Shown in pieces: positions 15,379 to 23,923 of a stretch of 64,000 nt of DNA. The notes under the pieces were generated by a model. It worked only from the letters and a program-made list of their open reading frames with translations. It had not been told where the DNA came from and did no database searches. The stretch spans positions 1 to 64,000 of the forward strand of contig NZ_FPBO01000033.1 in assembly GCF_900116645.1 (NCBI RefSeq), given 5' to 3'. The number at the start of each line of letters is the position of its first letter. Position 1 is the first letter of the stretch. The position numbers and the translations under genes were made by a program. The stretch is from Pseudoduganella namucuonensis. Lineage in GTDB: Bacteria > Pseudomonadota > Gammaproteobacteria > Burkholderiales > Burkholderiaceae_D.

Positions 15379-16734
15379 TTAACGCGCGAGCCAGGGCCCG
15401 AGGCCGCGCAGGCTGTCCTCGTCCAGTTCGCCGGCCGCCAGCGCCAGGCGCAGGCGGCCCAGCAGGTAGTCGGCGCGGCCCTGCACCAGCTCCAGCTCGG
15501 CCGAGAACAGCCGCTGCTGGGCGTCCAGCACGTCCAGCGCCGTGCGCGTGCCGACGTCGCGGCCGCGGGTGGTAGCGTCCAGCGCGCTGCGCGCCGAGGC
15601 CAGCGCCTGCTCCTGGGCCGCCACGCGCGACACGCCCGTGGTCACGGCCAGGTAGCCTTCCTGCACCTGCAGGCGCGCGTCGCGCCGCGCCGCGTCGAGC
15701 TGCCGCTCGGCCTGGCCAAGGCGGGCCACCGCCTCGCGCTGGCGCGAGTCGAGCGCGCCGCCGGCGTACAGCGGCACGTTCAGCACCAGTCCGATGGAAC
15801 CGGTGCGGTCGCCGTCCGGCGCCACCAGCGGCGACAGCCCGCCGCGCTGCTGCTTGGCGCCGTAGCTGGCCACCAGGTCCAGCGTGGGGCGGCCGGCCAG
15901 GCTGTGCCTGGGCAGCTCGGCGCTGGCGATGGCCTGCTCGGACTGGCGCGCCCGCACCAGCGCGCTGCCGCTGGCGCCGCGCGCCTGCCAGTCGGCCAGC
16001 GCGGCCGGTTCCGGCGGGCGCGGCGTGAAGCGGGCGGCCAGCGGCGCCAGCTGGTCCGGCGCCGTGCCCGTGGTCTCCTGGAACTGCGCGCGGCGCAGCT
16101 CCAGCGCCGACACCGCGGACAGCTCGCGGGTGACGACGGCGTCCAGCCGCGCCTGCGCCTCCTGCACGTCGGTCACGCGGTCCTGGCCCACGTCGAAGCG
16201 GGCCTGGGCGCGTTCGCGCTGGTGGCGCACGGCGGCCAGCTCGGCCCGCACCACGCGCAGGGTTTCCTCGGCCACCAGCACGCCGAAGTAGGCTTGCGCC
16301 ACGCGCAGCGCCAGTTGCTGGCGCGCGGCCGTGAACTGGGTCTGCGCCAGCGCCGACTGCTCGCGCAGCTGGAGCCGGCCGGCGCTGGCGCCGCGGTCGT
16401 ACAGCGGCTGCACCAGCTGCACGCTGGCCTGCCCGGTGGTGCCGGTGGCCGAGTCGGACATGGAAGGCAAACCCGCCGCCGCCGTGTCGCCGGTCTGGCG
16501 GTTGTGCAGGCGGGCCACGCCCAGCTGCAGGTTGACGCGCGGGCGCAGCAAGGCGTCGCCCTGCGCCGATTTCTCGCGGCCGGCCGCCAGGGCCTGCTCG
16601 TCGGCCAGGCTGGCCGGATCGTTGATCAGGGCCTGGCGGTAGGCTTCCGCCACGTCCATGGCGCTGGCCGCGCCGCCTTGCAGCGCGAGCAGCAGGCCCA
16701 GGGCCGCCGGCAGGGTTTTCAAAGTCATCTTCAT
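15379..16734 (-). CDS. TolC-family outer-membrane efflux channel
   Basis: The 451-residue protein has a signal peptide ending at AASA (about 25), then the two-fold TolC repeat: DVAEAYRQALINDPASLADEQ...RPRVNLQLGVARL in the first half and LDLVASYGAK...IGLVLNVPLYAGG in the second, with long coiled-coil helices between them. It forms the trimeric outer-membrane tunnel of the tripartite pump encoded by the two genes upstream, from which it is separated by 10 bp. No lipobox is seen, so it is TolC-like and not an OprM-type lipoprotein. It could also serve other exporters. Repression by a TetR protein at the operator upstream of the adaptor gene is inferred. Confidence 0.9.
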   Translation of the reverse strand: MKMTLKTLPAALGLLLALQGGAASAMDVAEAYRQALINDPASLADEQALAAGREKSAQGDALLRPRVNLQLGVARLHNRQTGDTAAAGLPSMSDSATGTTGQASVQLVQPLYDRGASAGRLQLREQSALAQTQFTAARQQLALRVAQAYFGVLVAEETLRVVRAELAAVRHQRERAQARFDVGQDRVTDVQEAQARLDAVVTRELSAVSALELRRAQFQETTGTAPDQLAPLAARFTPRPPEPAALADWQARGASGSALVRARQSEQAIASAELPRHSLAGRPTLDLVASYGAKQQRGGLSPLVAPDGDRTGSIGLVLNVPLYAGGALDSRQREAVARLGQAERQLDAARRDARLQVQEGYLAVTTGVSRVAAQEQALASARSALDATTRGRDVGTRTALDVLDAQQRLFSAELELVQGRADYLLGRLRLALAAGELDEDSLRGLGPWLAR

Positions 16735-16744
16735 TTCATTCTCC

Positions 16745-19700
16745 TCAGGCCGCCGCCGGGCGCTGGGCGCGGTAGCAGGCCGCGTACAGGGCTGGCAGGA
16801 AAAACAGGGTCAACAGGGTCGCCACGGCCAGGCCGCCCATGATGGCCCAGGCCATCGGGCCCCAGAACACCGAATGGGTCAGCGGCACCATGGCCAGGAT
16901 GGCCGCCAGCGCGGTCAGCACGATGGGGCGCAGGCGGCGCACCGCCGATTCCACGATGGCGTCCCACAGCGGCCTGCCGTGCGCCACGTCCTCGTCGATC
17001 TGCACCACCAGGATCACCGAATTGCGGATGATCATGCCGGCCAGCGCGATCACGCCCAGCATGGCCACGAAGCCGAAGGGGATCTGGAACGCGGCCATCA
17101 CCAGCGCCACGCCGATCAGGCCCAGCGGCGCGGTCAGCAGCACCAGCCCCATCTTCTTCATGTCCTGCAGCTGCAGCATCAACAGCAGCAGCACGACGAC
17201 GACGGTGACCGGCATCACGGCGAACACCGAGGCCTGCGCCTTGGCGCTGGACTCCATCGCGCCGCCGGTCTCGATGCCGTAGCCGAGCGGCAGTTCCTTG
17301 TTCAGCGCCTCCAGCTTGGGCCGGATCGCGTTGGTGACGTCCGGCGCCTGGGCGCCGGCGATGTCGGCGCGCACCGTCAGGGTCGGGATGCGGTTGCGGC
17401 GCCACATTTCACTTTCCTCGCTGTCCAGCGTCAGGCGCGCCACCTGCGACACCGGCACGAACTTGCCCTCGCGCAGATAGATCTTGGCGTCCTTCAGGTT
17501 GTTCAGGTCCGTGCGCTCGGCGGCCACCAGGCGCGCCATCACGGCGATGGACTGGTCGCCCTCGCGGTACTGGGTGACCGGCGTGCCGGACAGCGACGCC
17601 TGCAGCGCCGCCTTGATCTGCACCGAGCTCACGCCCAGCGCGCGCGCCTTGTCCTGGTCCACGTCCACCCGCACGCGTTTCACGCGCTCGGCCCAGTCCT
17701 CGTTGACGGCCCGCACGTGCGGTTCGGCGCGCACGATGGCGCCCACCTTGGCGGCGATCTCGCGCACCTTGGCCGGCTCGTTGCCGTACACGCGGAACTG
17801 CACCGGGTAGCCGACCGGCGGCCCGTTTTCCAGGCGGTTGACGCGGCCGCGCACATTGGCGAAACGCTCGTCGAGCAGCTTGCGCAGCTTGGCCACCACG
17901 CGCTCGCGCGCCTCGCCGCCCTTGGTCATCACCATCATCTCGCCCAGGTTCAGGTTGGGCGTCTGCACGTCCAGCGGCAGGTAGAAGCGCGGCGCGCCCT
18001 CGCCGACGAAGCTGGTGACGGCCTCGATGTCCGGGTCGGCCTTCAACAGGCGTTCCAGTTCGCGCACTTCGCGCTCGCTGGCCTCGAAGGTGGACGCCTT
18101 GGGCATCCACAGGTCCACCATCAGTTCGGGACGGTCGGAGGACGGGAAGAACTGTTGCGGCACCGCCTTGAACAGCAGCAGCGAGCCGACGAAGGCGGCC
18201 AGCGTGGCGGCGATCACCCAGCCGCGGCGGCGCAGGCAGAAGTCCACCACCTTGCGGAACTTGAGGTAGAAGCCGCGCTGGTAGACCGCGTCCTCGTCGT
18301 GGTGGGCGTGCGGCTCCTCCTTGAGCAGCTTGAAGCCGATGTAGGGCGTGAACAGCACCGCCACCACCCACGACAGGATCAGCGCGATGCCGACCACCTG
18401 GAACAGCGAATACACGTACTCGCCGGTGCCGGACTTGGCGAAACCCACCGGCAGGAAGCCGGCCGCCGTGATCAGGGTGCCGGTCAGCATGGGGAAGGCG
18501 GTGGCCGTGTAGGCGTGGGTGGCCGCGCGCGCCTTGTCCCAGCCCTGCTCCAGCTTCAGGGCCATCATTTCCACCGCGATGATGGCGTCGTCCACCAGCA
18601 GGCCCAGCGCGATGATCAGCGCGCCCAGCGAAATGCGCTGCAGGTCGATACCCAATATCCACATGGCGAGGAAGGTCATGCCCAGCACCAGCGGGATGGA
18701 CAGCGCCACCACCAGGCCGCTGCGCACGCCCAGCGAGAAGAAGCTCACCGCCAGCACGATCGCCACCGCCTCGGCCAGGCTCTTCTTGAATTCATGCACC
18801 GAGTGTTCGACCACGCGCGGCTGGTCGCTGACGGCGTGCATCTGCACGCCGACCGGCAGGCTGGCCTGGATGCGCTTGACGGTTTCGTCGAGCTGCCGGC
18901 CCAGGCGGATCACGTCGCCGCCCTTGCGCATGCTGACCGCCAGGCCCAGCGCCGGCTGGCCGTTGTGGCGCATGCGCGCCACCGCCGGATCGGCGAAGCC
19001 GCGCCGCACCTCGGCGATGTCGCCCAGGCGGAAGGTGCGCTGCCCGGCGCGGATGCCGATGGCGCGGATGCCCTCCACCGAGTCGAACTCGCCGCTGACG
19101 GTCAGGCGCACCTGCTCGCCGGCCGTCTGCACGTCGCCGGCGGCGGCCACCGCGTTGGCCTGCGCCAGCGTGGTGGCGATCAGCGCCGGGTCCACGCCCA
19201 GCGAGGCCAGCTTGGCGGTCGACATCTCGACGAAGATCTTCTCCTCCTGCTTGCCGACCAGCTCCACCTTGTTGACGTCGCCCACGCGCAGGAACTCGTT
19301 GCGCGCGGCGTCGGCCATCTTGCGCAGGTCGGCGTAGTCGAAGCCGTCGCCGGTGAGGGCGTACATATTGCCGAAGGTGTCGCCGAATTCGTCGTTGAAG
19401 AACGGCCCCTGCACGCCCTGCGGCAGCGTGTGGTTGATGTCGGCCAGCTTTTTGCGCACCTGGTACCACACGTCCGGCACCTCGGACGGCGGCACGCCCT
19501 CGCGCAGGTTGATCTTGATCTGGGTCTCGCCCGGCTTGACGTAGGTCGACATGTAGTCGATCGCCGCCACGCCCTGCAGCTTGCGCTCGACCGGGTCGGT
19601 CACCTGGTCGGCCATCTGCTGGGCCGAGCCGCCGGGCCAGTTCAGCTGCACCACCATGGTCTTGATGGTGAAGTCCGGGTCCTCCTTCTGTCCCAGGCTG

Positions 19701-19798
19701 CCGTACGCCAGGATGCCGGTCACCGTCAGCAGCAACAGCAGGAAGGCGATCATCTGCTGGTGCTTGAGCGCCCATTCGGACAGGTTGACGCCCTTCAT
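16745..19798 (-). CDS. RND efflux permease, HAE1 family
   Basis: The 1017-residue protein starts at MKGVNLSEWALKHQQMIAFLL; its ATG overlaps the adaptor stop (ATGA), which rules out a longer frame running to 20197. The 12-helix layout has two large periplasmic loops (residues about 30-330 and 560-870). The proton-relay pair Asp-Asp is in LIIALGLLVDDAIIAVEMM (TM4), and helix motifs PLVLGMTFLAMWILGIDLQRISLG and GTLITAAGFLPVGFAKSGTGEY are typical. It exchanges protons for drugs or solvents together with the adaptor and TolC. In this context, an aromatic or hydroxylated toxin handled by the neighbouring catabolic operon is the likely substrate. It resembles MexW/AcrB-like pumps only in general form. 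Confidence 0.92.
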   Translation of the reverse strand: MKGVNLSEWALKHQQMIAFLLLLLTVTGILAYGSLGQKEDPDFTIKTMVVQLNWPGGSAQQMADQVTDPVERKLQGVAAIDYMSTYVKPGETQIKINLREGVPPSEVPDVWYQVRKKLADINHTLPQGVQGPFFNDEFGDTFGNMYALTGDGFDYADLRKMADAARNEFLRVGDVNKVELVGKQEEKIFVEMSTAKLASLGVDPALIATTLAQANAVAAAGDVQTAGEQVRLTVSGEFDSVEGIRAIGIRAGQRTFRLGDIAEVRRGFADPAVARMRHNGQPALGLAVSMRKGGDVIRLGRQLDETVKRIQASLPVGVQMHAVSDQPRVVEHSVHEFKKSLAEAVAIVLAVSFFSLGVRSGLVVALSIPLVLGMTFLAMWILGIDLQRISLGALIIALGLLVDDAIIAVEMMALKLEQGWDKARAATHAYTATAFPMLTGTLITAAGFLPVGFAKSGTGEYVYSLFQVVGIALILSWVVAVLFTPYIGFKLLKEEPHAHHDEDAVYQRGFYLKFRKVVDFCLRRRGWVIAATLAAFVGSLLLFKAVPQQFFPSSDRPELMVDLWMPKASTFEASEREVRELERLLKADPDIEAVTSFVGEGAPRFYLPLDVQTPNLNLGEMMVMTKGGEARERVVAKLRKLLDERFANVRGRVNRLENGPPVGYPVQFRVYGNEPAKVREIAAKVGAIVRAEPHVRAVNEDWAERVKRVRVDVDQDKARALGVSSVQIKAALQASLSGTPVTQYREGDQSIAVMARLVAAERTDLNNLKDAKIYLREGKFVPVSQVARLTLDSEESEMWRRNRIPTLTVRADIAGAQAPDVTNAIRPKLEALNKELPLGYGIETGGAMESSAKAQASVFAVMPVTVVVVLLLLMLQLQDMKKMGLVLLTAPLGLIGVALVMAAFQIPFGFVAMLGVIALAGMIIRNSVILVVQIDEDVAHGRPLWDAIVESAVRRLRPIVLTALAAILAMVPLTHSVFWGPMAWAIMGGLAVATLLTLFFLPALYAACYRAQRPAAA

Positions 19799-20883
19799 TT
19801 CGCGCCTCCGGCCAGCAGCACGCGCTGATTCGGTTGCAGCATGTGCACGCCGGCCGTCACCACGGTCTCGCCGCCGGCCAGGCCGGCCGTCACCAGCACG
19901 CTGTCGTTCTGGGCGCTGCCCAGCTGGACCTCGCGCGCGGCCACGCGCTGCGACTTGGCGTCCACCAGCCACACCTTGCGCCGGCCGTCGGCGTCGACGA
20001 TGGCCGTCAGCGGCAGGCGGATGGCGCGCTGGCCGTCCACGTCCGGCGCCGTCACGGAGGCCGTCATGCCCAGGCGCAGCAACTCCGGATCGGGACGGAC
20101 GATGGCCACGCGCGCCGAATAGGTGCGGGTCACGCTGTCGGTGTCCGGCGCCAGCTCGCGCAGCAAGCCGGTCCAGCTCTTGCCCTGGTGGGCCCACACC
20201 GCCACCTGCAGCTCGCGCGCCTTGCGCAGCTCGTCGACGCGCGACTCGGGAATGCTGACGAGGACCTCGCGTTCGCCGTCGCCGGCCACCACGGCCACCG
20301 TCTGGCCGGCGGCCACCACCTGGCCCGCCTCGGCGTGCAGGGCGCTGACCACGCCGTCGCGGTCGGCCACCAGGGTGGTGTAGCCGCGCTGGTTGGCGTT
20401 CAACTGGTGGCGCGCCAGCGCCGCGCGCAATTGCGCCTCGGCCTGCTGCAGCGCCAGGCGCTGGTGGTCCGCCTCCGCCTGCGAGGCGAACTGGCGCGCC
20501 AGCAGGGTTTCGGCGCGCTGCACGTCCACCCTGGCCTGGGCCACGCGGCCGCGGGCGGCGTCCACCTCGGCGCCGGCGGCGGCCAGCTGCAGGCTTTCCT
20601 GCGCGGGGTCGAGCTGCATCAGCGGCTGGCCGCGCTTGACATGGCTGCCCACCTCCACCATGCGCGCCACGATCTTGCCGCCGGCGCGGAAGCCCAACTG
20701 GCTTTCATAGCGGGCGCGGATCTCGCCCGAGTAGGTGGCGCCCACCGTGCCATTGCTCTCGCCCGCCACGACGGTGCGCACCGGGCGCACCTCCTCGTGC
20801 TTCGCAACCGTTTCCTTGGCGCAGCCGGCCAGCAGGCCGGCCGCCGCGACGGCCAGGGCCGCCAGTTTGAAATTTTTGTTCAC
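19795..20883 (-). CDS. RND efflux periplasmic adaptor lipoprotein
   Basis: The 362-residue membrane-fusion protein has a lipoprotein signal (LLAGC, Cys21). The hairpin/lipoyl region has LGFRAGGKIVARMVEVGSHVKRGQPLMQLDP and a coiled coil rich in Ala/Glu/Gln (about 70-150), then TLVADRDGVVSALHAEAGQVVAAGQ, the beta-barrel domain and the membrane-proximal domain. It bridges the permease to the TolC channel. It is the first gene of the pump operon (adaptor, permease, TolC). The 200-bp region upstream holds a GTCATTATGAC palindrome shared with the catabolic operon promoter. Confidence 0.9.
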   Translation of the reverse strand: MNKNFKLAALAVAAAGLLAGCAKETVAKHEEVRPVRTVVAGESNGTVGATYSGEIRARYESQLGFRAGGKIVARMVEVGSHVKRGQPLMQLDPAQESLQLAAAGAEVDAARGRVAQARVDVQRAETLLARQFASQAEADHQRLALQQAEAQLRAALARHQLNANQRGYTTLVADRDGVVSALHAEAGQVVAAGQTVAVVAGDGEREVLVSIPESRVDELRKARELQVAVWAHQGKSWTGLLRELAPDTDSVTRTYSARVAIVRPDPELLRLGMTASVTAPDVDGQRAIRLPLTAIVDADGRRKVWLVDAKSQRVAAREVQLGSAQNDSVLVTAGLAGGETVVTAGVHMLQPNQRVLLAGGAK

Positions 20884-20936
20884 TTGAAGTCCTCCGATGT
20901 CAGGTGAAGCGGAATATACACCATACCGAGTAATTT

Positions 20937-20947
20937 GTCATTATGAC
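20937..20947. promoter_or_regulatory. TetR-type operator core upstream of the RND operon
   Basis: GTCATTATGAC is a perfect 5-bp inverted repeat around a central T, 54 bp upstream of the adaptor start. An AATTGACA sequence lies 12 bp further, but not at the N5 spacing seen in the other copies. The same core occurs at 22639-22649 and 33293-33303, with a one-mismatch copy at 33359-33369. Confidence 0.65.
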
Positions 20948-21083
20948 GTTTAATTCAAATTGACAATGGATGCATTTTGATAGGAAACGCGGAGCGGCCG
21001 GCGCCGCGCGGGGTGCGCGGGCCGGCAATGAAGATCGGTACGGGAGGGGAAAAAGCGGTGGAGGCGGGAACGGAAGGGCGGGC

Positions 21084-21782
21084 TCAGGCGGCGGGCGGCG
21101 CGGCGGCGACGCGCGCCTGGGCGCGCGCCAGCAGCGAGTCCGCGGCGGGCACCAGCTTGGGCAACGGCCCGGACGCCACGCGCTGCGCGTCGGCCACGCC
21201 CATGCCCAGCGTGCGCATCAGCGCCGCCGCGATCTGGTCGGGGTAATCCTTGGGCACGCGGCCGCGCGCCATCCGGTCCAGCGCGGCCATGCCGGTGCCG
21301 GCCACGAGGTCCAGCACGATGTCGAGCGGCACGGTGGCGAACACGCCCTGCTTCTGCCCCTCCTCCAGGTCGGCCGGCAGGTAGCGGAAGGTGGCGTTGT
21401 GCTGCACCATCAGCCGCAGGCCGGCGGCCGCCAGAAAGCGCGCCAGCAGGCGGTGCGCGCGCGCCAGGTGCAGATAGCAGCGGATGGCTGTGGCCACGCG
21501 CGCCGCCGCGTCGGGCATGCCGCCGACCACCGGTTCGATCAGCTGCACCATCTCGCCGCTGAGTTCATCGCCGACGGCGGCCAGCAAGTCCTCGTTGGTG
21601 CGGAAATAGTTGTAGAACGAGCCTTGCGACACCTCGGCCGCCGCCACGACGTCGGGAATGATGCTGGCGCCGACGCCCTTGTCGGCGAAGACGATCATGG
21701 CGCTCTCTATCAGGCGTCTGCGCATGCGCTCGCGCCGCTCGGCGGCCACGCGGGGACGATGGTCGGTGGATTTGTCGGGCAT
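21084..21782 (-). CDS. TetR-family regulator (paralogue 1)
   Basis: This protein has 232 residues from MPDKSTDHRPRVAAERRERM; the upstream in-frame extension runs through the promoter and was dropped. The N-terminal helix-turn-helix includes ESAMIVFADKGVGASIIPDVVAAAEVSQGSFYNYFRTNEDLL, the TetR DNA-binding signature. The remaining ~170 residues form the ligand/dimer domain, which diverges from the neighbour. It is clearly a duplicate of the regulator encoded directly upstream, sharing the R-V-A-A-E-R-R leader and the S-F-Y-N-Y-F-R-T-N-E recognition helix. It lies between that gene and the pump operon, so it probably regulates the pump. Its upstream gap has a diverged operator (GTCATTTTGAG at 21813-21823). 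Confidence 0.85.
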   Translation of the reverse strand: MPDKSTDHRPRVAAERRERMRRRLIESAMIVFADKGVGASIIPDVVAAAEVSQGSFYNYFRTNEDLLAAVGDELSGEMVQLIEPVVGGMPDAAARVATAIRCYLHLARAHRLLARFLAAAGLRLMVQHNATFRYLPADLEEGQKQGVFATVPLDIVLDLVAGTGMAALDRMARGRVPKDYPDQIAAALMRTLGMGVADAQRVASGPLPKLVPAADSLLARAQARVAAAPPAA

Positions 21783-21802
21783 AGTCGATCCGGGTCTTGG
21801 GT

Positions 21803-21823
21803 TGATATAGGTGTCATTTTGAG
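21803..21823. promoter_or_regulatory. Diverged TetR-type operator upstream of paralogue 1
   Basis: TGATA at 21803-21807, five bases, then GTCATTTTGAG at 21813-21823. This matches the composite TGACA-N5-GTCATTATGAC with one change in the half-site and two in the core. It lies 21 bp upstream of the TetR paralogue 1 start codon. Assignment is by similarity only. Confidence 0.35.
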
Positions 21824-21902
21824 AAACGGACGTGATCATACCAGATCGACCGCGGACCGCGGCGCCGGACTGCGCGGCGACCGCCATGCCGCGGGCGCCA
21901 CA

Positions 21903-22592
21903 CTAATCCCGGCCGACACTCAACAACTGGGCGCGCCGCAACAGCGAGGACGGCGGCAACTCGAAGGCCGGCAGCGGCAGCGCCGTCAAGCGCGCGGCCT
22001 CCACCTCGTCCAGCCCCAGCGCGCGCAACATGGCGCGCGCGCTGGCGTCCGGATACGCCGGGGAGAGCGGCTCGCGCGCGGTGGAACACGCGGCGCTCAG
22101 CATCACGCCCACCAGCATGTCGGCGCCGACGCGCCAGCCGATGTCGGCGAAGCGGCGCGTCGCCACGCCCAGCCTCACGTCCCGCGCCAGGAAGCGCGCG
22201 CCCAGCAGGCCGCTGTTGGCGGCCGGGAACGGCAGGCGCGCCATGAAGCCGCCGTACAGCGGAAAGCGCCGCACCGTGTGCAGCAGCAGCCGGGTGCCGC
22301 AGGCGATGCGCTCGGCCGGGTCGTCGCAGCGCAGCACCACGGGGTCGATGGCGCGCAGCAGCTCGTCGTTGATCTCGTCGGCCACCGCCGCCAGCAATTC
22401 CTCGTTGGTACGGAAGTAGTTGTAAAACGAGCCGCGCGCCATGCCCGCGTGGGCGATGACGTCGTCGATGACGGCGCCGGCCCCTTTCTGCGCGAACACC
22501 AGCAGCGCGCTCTCCAGCAATTTGGCGCGCGTCTTCCCGCGCCGCTCGGCGGCCACGCGGGTGCGGTGGTTCGGTGTGTCTTCTGTAGTCAT
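21903..22592 (-). CDS. TetR-family regulator (paralogue 2)
   Basis: This protein has 229 residues from MTTEDTPNHRTRVAAERRGK; a longer in-frame start at 22643 would lie inside the operator and was rejected. The helix-turn-helix is ESALLVFAQKGAGAVIDDVIAHAGMARGSFYNYFRTNEELL, near-identical in layout to the downstream paralogue. The C-terminal domain carries two Cys-containing segments (IACGTRLL and SAACSTARE). The gene is divergent from the aromatic operon, and the composite operator 22629-22649 lies between them, 37 bp from its ATG, so it most likely represses both itself and the operon until an effector binds. Whether it or the neighbour reads the other copies of the operator is unknown. Confidence 0.85.
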   Translation of the reverse strand: MTTEDTPNHRTRVAAERRGKTRAKLLESALLVFAQKGAGAVIDDVIAHAGMARGSFYNYFRTNEELLAAVADEINDELLRAIDPVVLRCDDPAERIACGTRLLLHTVRRFPLYGGFMARLPFPAANSGLLGARFLARDVRLGVATRRFADIGWRVGADMLVGVMLSAACSTAREPLSPAYPDASARAMLRALGLDEVEAARLTALPLPAFELPPSSLLRRAQLLSVGRD

Positions 22593-22628
22593 AGTCGTCC
22601 CTTGCTGGCATTGTACGCAAATTCCAAT

Positions 22629-22649
22629 TGACACGCTAGTCATTATGAC
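22629..22649. promoter_or_regulatory. Composite TetR-type operator in the divergent promoter
   Basis: TGACA (22629-22633), five bases, then the GTCATTATGAC palindrome (22639-22649), located between the TetR paralogue 2 gene and the VOC/FAH operon. A further partial copy, GTCATTATT, starts at 22656. The same architecture occurs twice in front of the AI-2E permease gene. Confidence 0.7.
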
Positions 22650-22686
22650 TGTATCGTCATTATTAAATTAGCCGATTGGAGACACG

Positions 22687-23829
22687 ATGAAGCAACCTTC
22701 CCTGGCCGCGCTGCGCACGCCGCCGGCCCACCCGGAGAGCGCCCTGCCCGCCAGCGTCCAGAAGCTACGGCGCCCGGAGCCGCTGGTCAAGGCCCAGGCG
22801 CTGGCCTTCCTGATGTTCGAAAAGCCCGACCTGGCCGCCGCCGAGGTCTTCCTGCGGGACTTCGGCATGCTGCGCGCGTCGCACGACGACGGGCGGCTGC
22901 TGATGCGCGGCCACGGCGCCGCCCCCGCCATCTACCTGGCCCGGCGCGGTCCCCGCTCGCGCTATGTCGGCGCCGCCTTCGCGGTCGCCTCCGAGGCCCA
23001 TTTGCGCCTGCTGCAGGCGGAGGCCGGGGCGCGAGCGCTGGACCCGGCCGACATTCCCGGCGGCGGCGCCGGCGTCGAGCTGGTGGACCCGGCCGGCAAC
23101 GTGCTGTGGCTGGTGGCCGGCCAGCGGGCCCTCGCGCCGCTGCCGCTGCGCGCCCCCCTGCACCCGCACGCCAACAGCCTGGGCGCCGTGCGCCGCGTGA
23201 ACGCCGCCGTGCGCCCACCGCTGGAGCCGGCCGCCGTGGCCAGGCTGGGCCACGTGGTGATGCAGACGGTGGACTTCGCCGGCATGGCCGACTGGTATAT
23301 GCGCCACCTCGGCCTGATTCCCACCGACGTGCAGTACCTGGCCGACGGCTCGCCCAACCTGGCGTTCTTCCGCCTCGACCTGGGCGACACCCCGGCCGAC
23401 CACCACAGCTTCGTGCTGGCCGGCGGCATCGAGGAGAAATACGAGCACAGCGCCTACGAGGTGGTGGACCTGGACGCCCTGGGGCAGGGCCAGAACGTGT
23501 TGCGCGCCAACGGCCACCGCCACATGTGGGGCATCGGCCGCCACGTGCTGGGCAGCCAGCTGTTCGACTACTGGTACGACCCTGACGGCATGGAGTTCGA
23601 GCACTACACCGACGGCGACATGTTCACCGCCGCCCACGAGACCCATTACGTGCCGCTGGAGCTGTCCGGCATCTGGGCCTGGGGCGACGACGTCCCCGCC
23701 TCGATGGGCGTCAAGCGCGACCTCGGCACGCTGTTCAAGGTGCTGCGCCTGCTGTGGCAGGGCCGCCTGTCGCTGGGCCGGCTCAAGCTGCTGGGCGGCG
23801 CGCTGGCCAATCCCAGGCCCTGGCTGTAG
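22687..23829 (+). CDS. VOC-fold extradiol-dioxygenase-like protein
   Basis: The 380-residue protein consists of two VOC (glyoxalase/extradiol) modules. The first (about 35-150) lacks clear metal ligands. The second begins ARLGHVVMQTVDFAGMADWYMRHLGL and has the expected metal set: His189 in LGHVV, His239/His240 in DHHSF, and Glu303 or Glu305 in DPDGMEFEHY. This is the layout of type I extradiol ring-cleavage dioxygenases such as BphC, which open catechols with Fe(II) and O2. It leads an operon with a monooxygenase and a FAH hydrolase, so ring cleavage of a hydroxylated aromatic is the best guess. Chain-carrying VOC members without ring-cleaving activity also exist. Confidence 0.8.
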   Translation: MKQPSLAALRTPPAHPESALPASVQKLRRPEPLVKAQALAFLMFEKPDLAAAEVFLRDFGMLRASHDDGRLLMRGHGAAPAIYLARRGPRSRYVGAAFAVASEAHLRLLQAEAGARALDPADIPGGGAGVELVDPAGNVLWLVAGQRALAPLPLRAPLHPHANSLGAVRRVNAAVRPPLEPAAVARLGHVVMQTVDFAGMADWYMRHLGLIPTDVQYLADGSPNLAFFRLDLGDTPADHHSFVLAGGIEEKYEHSAYEVVDLDALGQGQNVLRANGHRHMWGIGRHVLGSQLFDYWYDPDGMEFEHYTDGDMFTAAHETHYVPLELSGIWAWGDDVPASMGVKRDLGTLFKVLRLLWQGRLSLGRLKLLGGALANPRPWL

Positions 23830-23857
23830 GCAGGGCCGCATTCACGCAACACCTGCG

Positions 23858-23879
23858 CGCGCCGCGTCCGGGCGGCGCG
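23858..23879 (+). other. Intra-operon hairpin between VOC and FAH genes
   Basis: An 8-bp perfect stem CGCGCCGC/GCGGCGCG with a 6-base loop is followed by TTTC, within the 94-bp gap between the first two operon genes. It may attenuate transcription or protect the upstream mRNA end. Confidence 0.4.
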
Positions 23880-23923
23880 TTTCAACCGCATGGTTTCGAC
23901 CGAATACACAAGGAGTACTTATC

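Noticed and set aside
16658..19828. A plus-strand open frame of about 1056 codons
   Set aside because: Antisense to the RND permease, with His/Gln/Arg-rich low-complexity content.
19799..20197. N-terminal extension of the RND permease frame
   Set aside because: It overlaps the adaptor gene in another frame; the permease start at 19798 overlaps the adaptor stop and gives the normal N-terminus.
22593..22643. Longer start of TetR paralogue 2
   Set aside because: The extra 17 residues would be encoded by the operator and promoter; the internal ATG at 22592 gives the usual TetR length.
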